This document shows positions 6,869 through 6,990 of a DNA stretch of 6,990 nt, one piece after another. Both the position numbers and the translations under genes were made by a program. The notes under the pieces were generated by a model that did no database searches, was not told the DNA's origin, and saw only the letters and a program-made list of their open reading frames with translations. Source of the stretch: JBFMDN01 sp040753915 (GTDB lineage Bacteria; Desulfobacterota; Desulfomonilia; Desulfomonilales; Desulfomonilaceae); assembly GCA_040753915.1 (NCBI GenBank), contig JBFMDN010000119.1, positions 1 to 6,990 of the forward strand, in the 5' to 3' direction. Each line of letters opens with the position of its first letter. The stretch's first letter is position 1.

Positions 6869-6893
6869 CCCCCTCACCCTGACCCTCTCCCCC
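6869..6893 (+). repeat. C-rich CCCTCACCCTGACCCTCTCC tract
   Basis: A pyrimidine-rich tract with a near 6-base period (CCCTCA, CCCTGA, CCCTCT). Tracts of this form are one arm of dispersed repeats seen in many proteobacterial genomes, where a complementary G-rich arm usually follows. That arm is absent here, so this looks like half an element. Confidence 0.5.
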
Positions 6894-6937
6894 GAAGCGC
6901 ATAGGCGTTAAGTTAGAAGTGGAACGGCCAATTGTTC

Positions 6938-6990
6938 GTCATTCCGGCGAAAGCCGGAATCCAGTCCTTCCAATATGTTATGGACCCCGG
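6938..6990. repeat. REP-like dispersed repeat, cut by the window end
   Basis: ATTCCGGC (6941-6948) and GCCGGAAT (6953-6960) form a perfect 8-bp stem closed by a GAAA loop, preceded by GTC and followed by CCAGTCC. About 20 bp on, TGGACCCCGG (6981-6990) looks like the first arm of a second stem-loop whose partner lies past the window. Elements with the pattern GTCATTCC(n)GCGAAAGC(n)GGAATCCAG are widespread, multi-copy and non-coding in proteobacterial genomes. Their activity here is unknown. Confidence 0.75.

Noticed and set aside
6300..6904. Overlapping open frames of 143-170 codons on both strands
   Set aside because: They coincide with GC-rich repeats, overlap one another in several frames, have no ribosome binding sites and read as Arg/Pro/Ser-rich strings typical of spurious repeat-derived frames.
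1..6990. CRISPR array, tRNA, rRNA or phage genes
   Set aside because: I saw no regularly spaced repeats, no cloverleaf-like tRNA, no rRNA stretches and no phage structural or integrase motifs on either strand.

Overview
The window looks like chromosomal (or metagenome-assembled) DNA of an anaerobic Gram-negative bacterium. The flavour of the proteins and the GC-rich dispersed repeats suggest Desulfobacterota (the former Deltaproteobacteria: sulfate reducers and syntrophs). That is an inference from protein style and gene mix; there is no rRNA or other marker gene to fix it.

Layout from left to right. Positions 1-358 are non-coding leader. A two-gene operon follows on the + strand: a 380-aa saccharopine-dehydrogenase-family NAD(P)-binding protein (359-1501), then, after 21 nt, a 416-aa class III PLP aminotransferase of the glutamate-1-semialdehyde aminomutase type (1523-2773). 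A 456-bp convergent intergenic region (2774-3229) has inverted repeats near both ends. On the - strand lies a complete Hsp20 small heat-shock protein (3230-3793). Upstream of it are two gene remnants joined head to head: the C-terminal two-thirds of a NimA-like pyridoxamine-phosphate-oxidase-family flavoprotein (-, 3934 to about 4227) and the C-terminal end of a sigma-54-dependent activator with a Fis-type helix-turn-helix (+, about 4216-4578). Both lack their 5' parts. A single deletion across a divergent gene pair explains this arrangement; a mis-join in the assembly is the alternative. A full-length short-chain fatty acid transporter of the AtoE family (-, 4707-6092) follows, with a good intrinsic terminator. 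The last 900 bp (6093-6990) carry no believable gene and end in a dense run of stem-loop repeats, one of which is cut by the window edge.

How the genes may work together: the operon pairs an aminotransferase with an amino-acid-type dehydrogenase, and the transporter moves short-chain carboxylates, so the neighbourhood fits amino-acid or organic-acid catabolism in an anaerobe. The substrate cannot be read from the sequence. In E. coli the atoE operon is controlled by the sigma-54 activator AtoC, so the broken activator beside this atoE may be its former regulator; this is a guess from position. I see no clearly new defence, CRISPR or mobile system here. The items most worth checking are the two-gene remnant junction, the uncharacterised dehydrogenase/aminotransferase pair and the repeat cluster at the right end.
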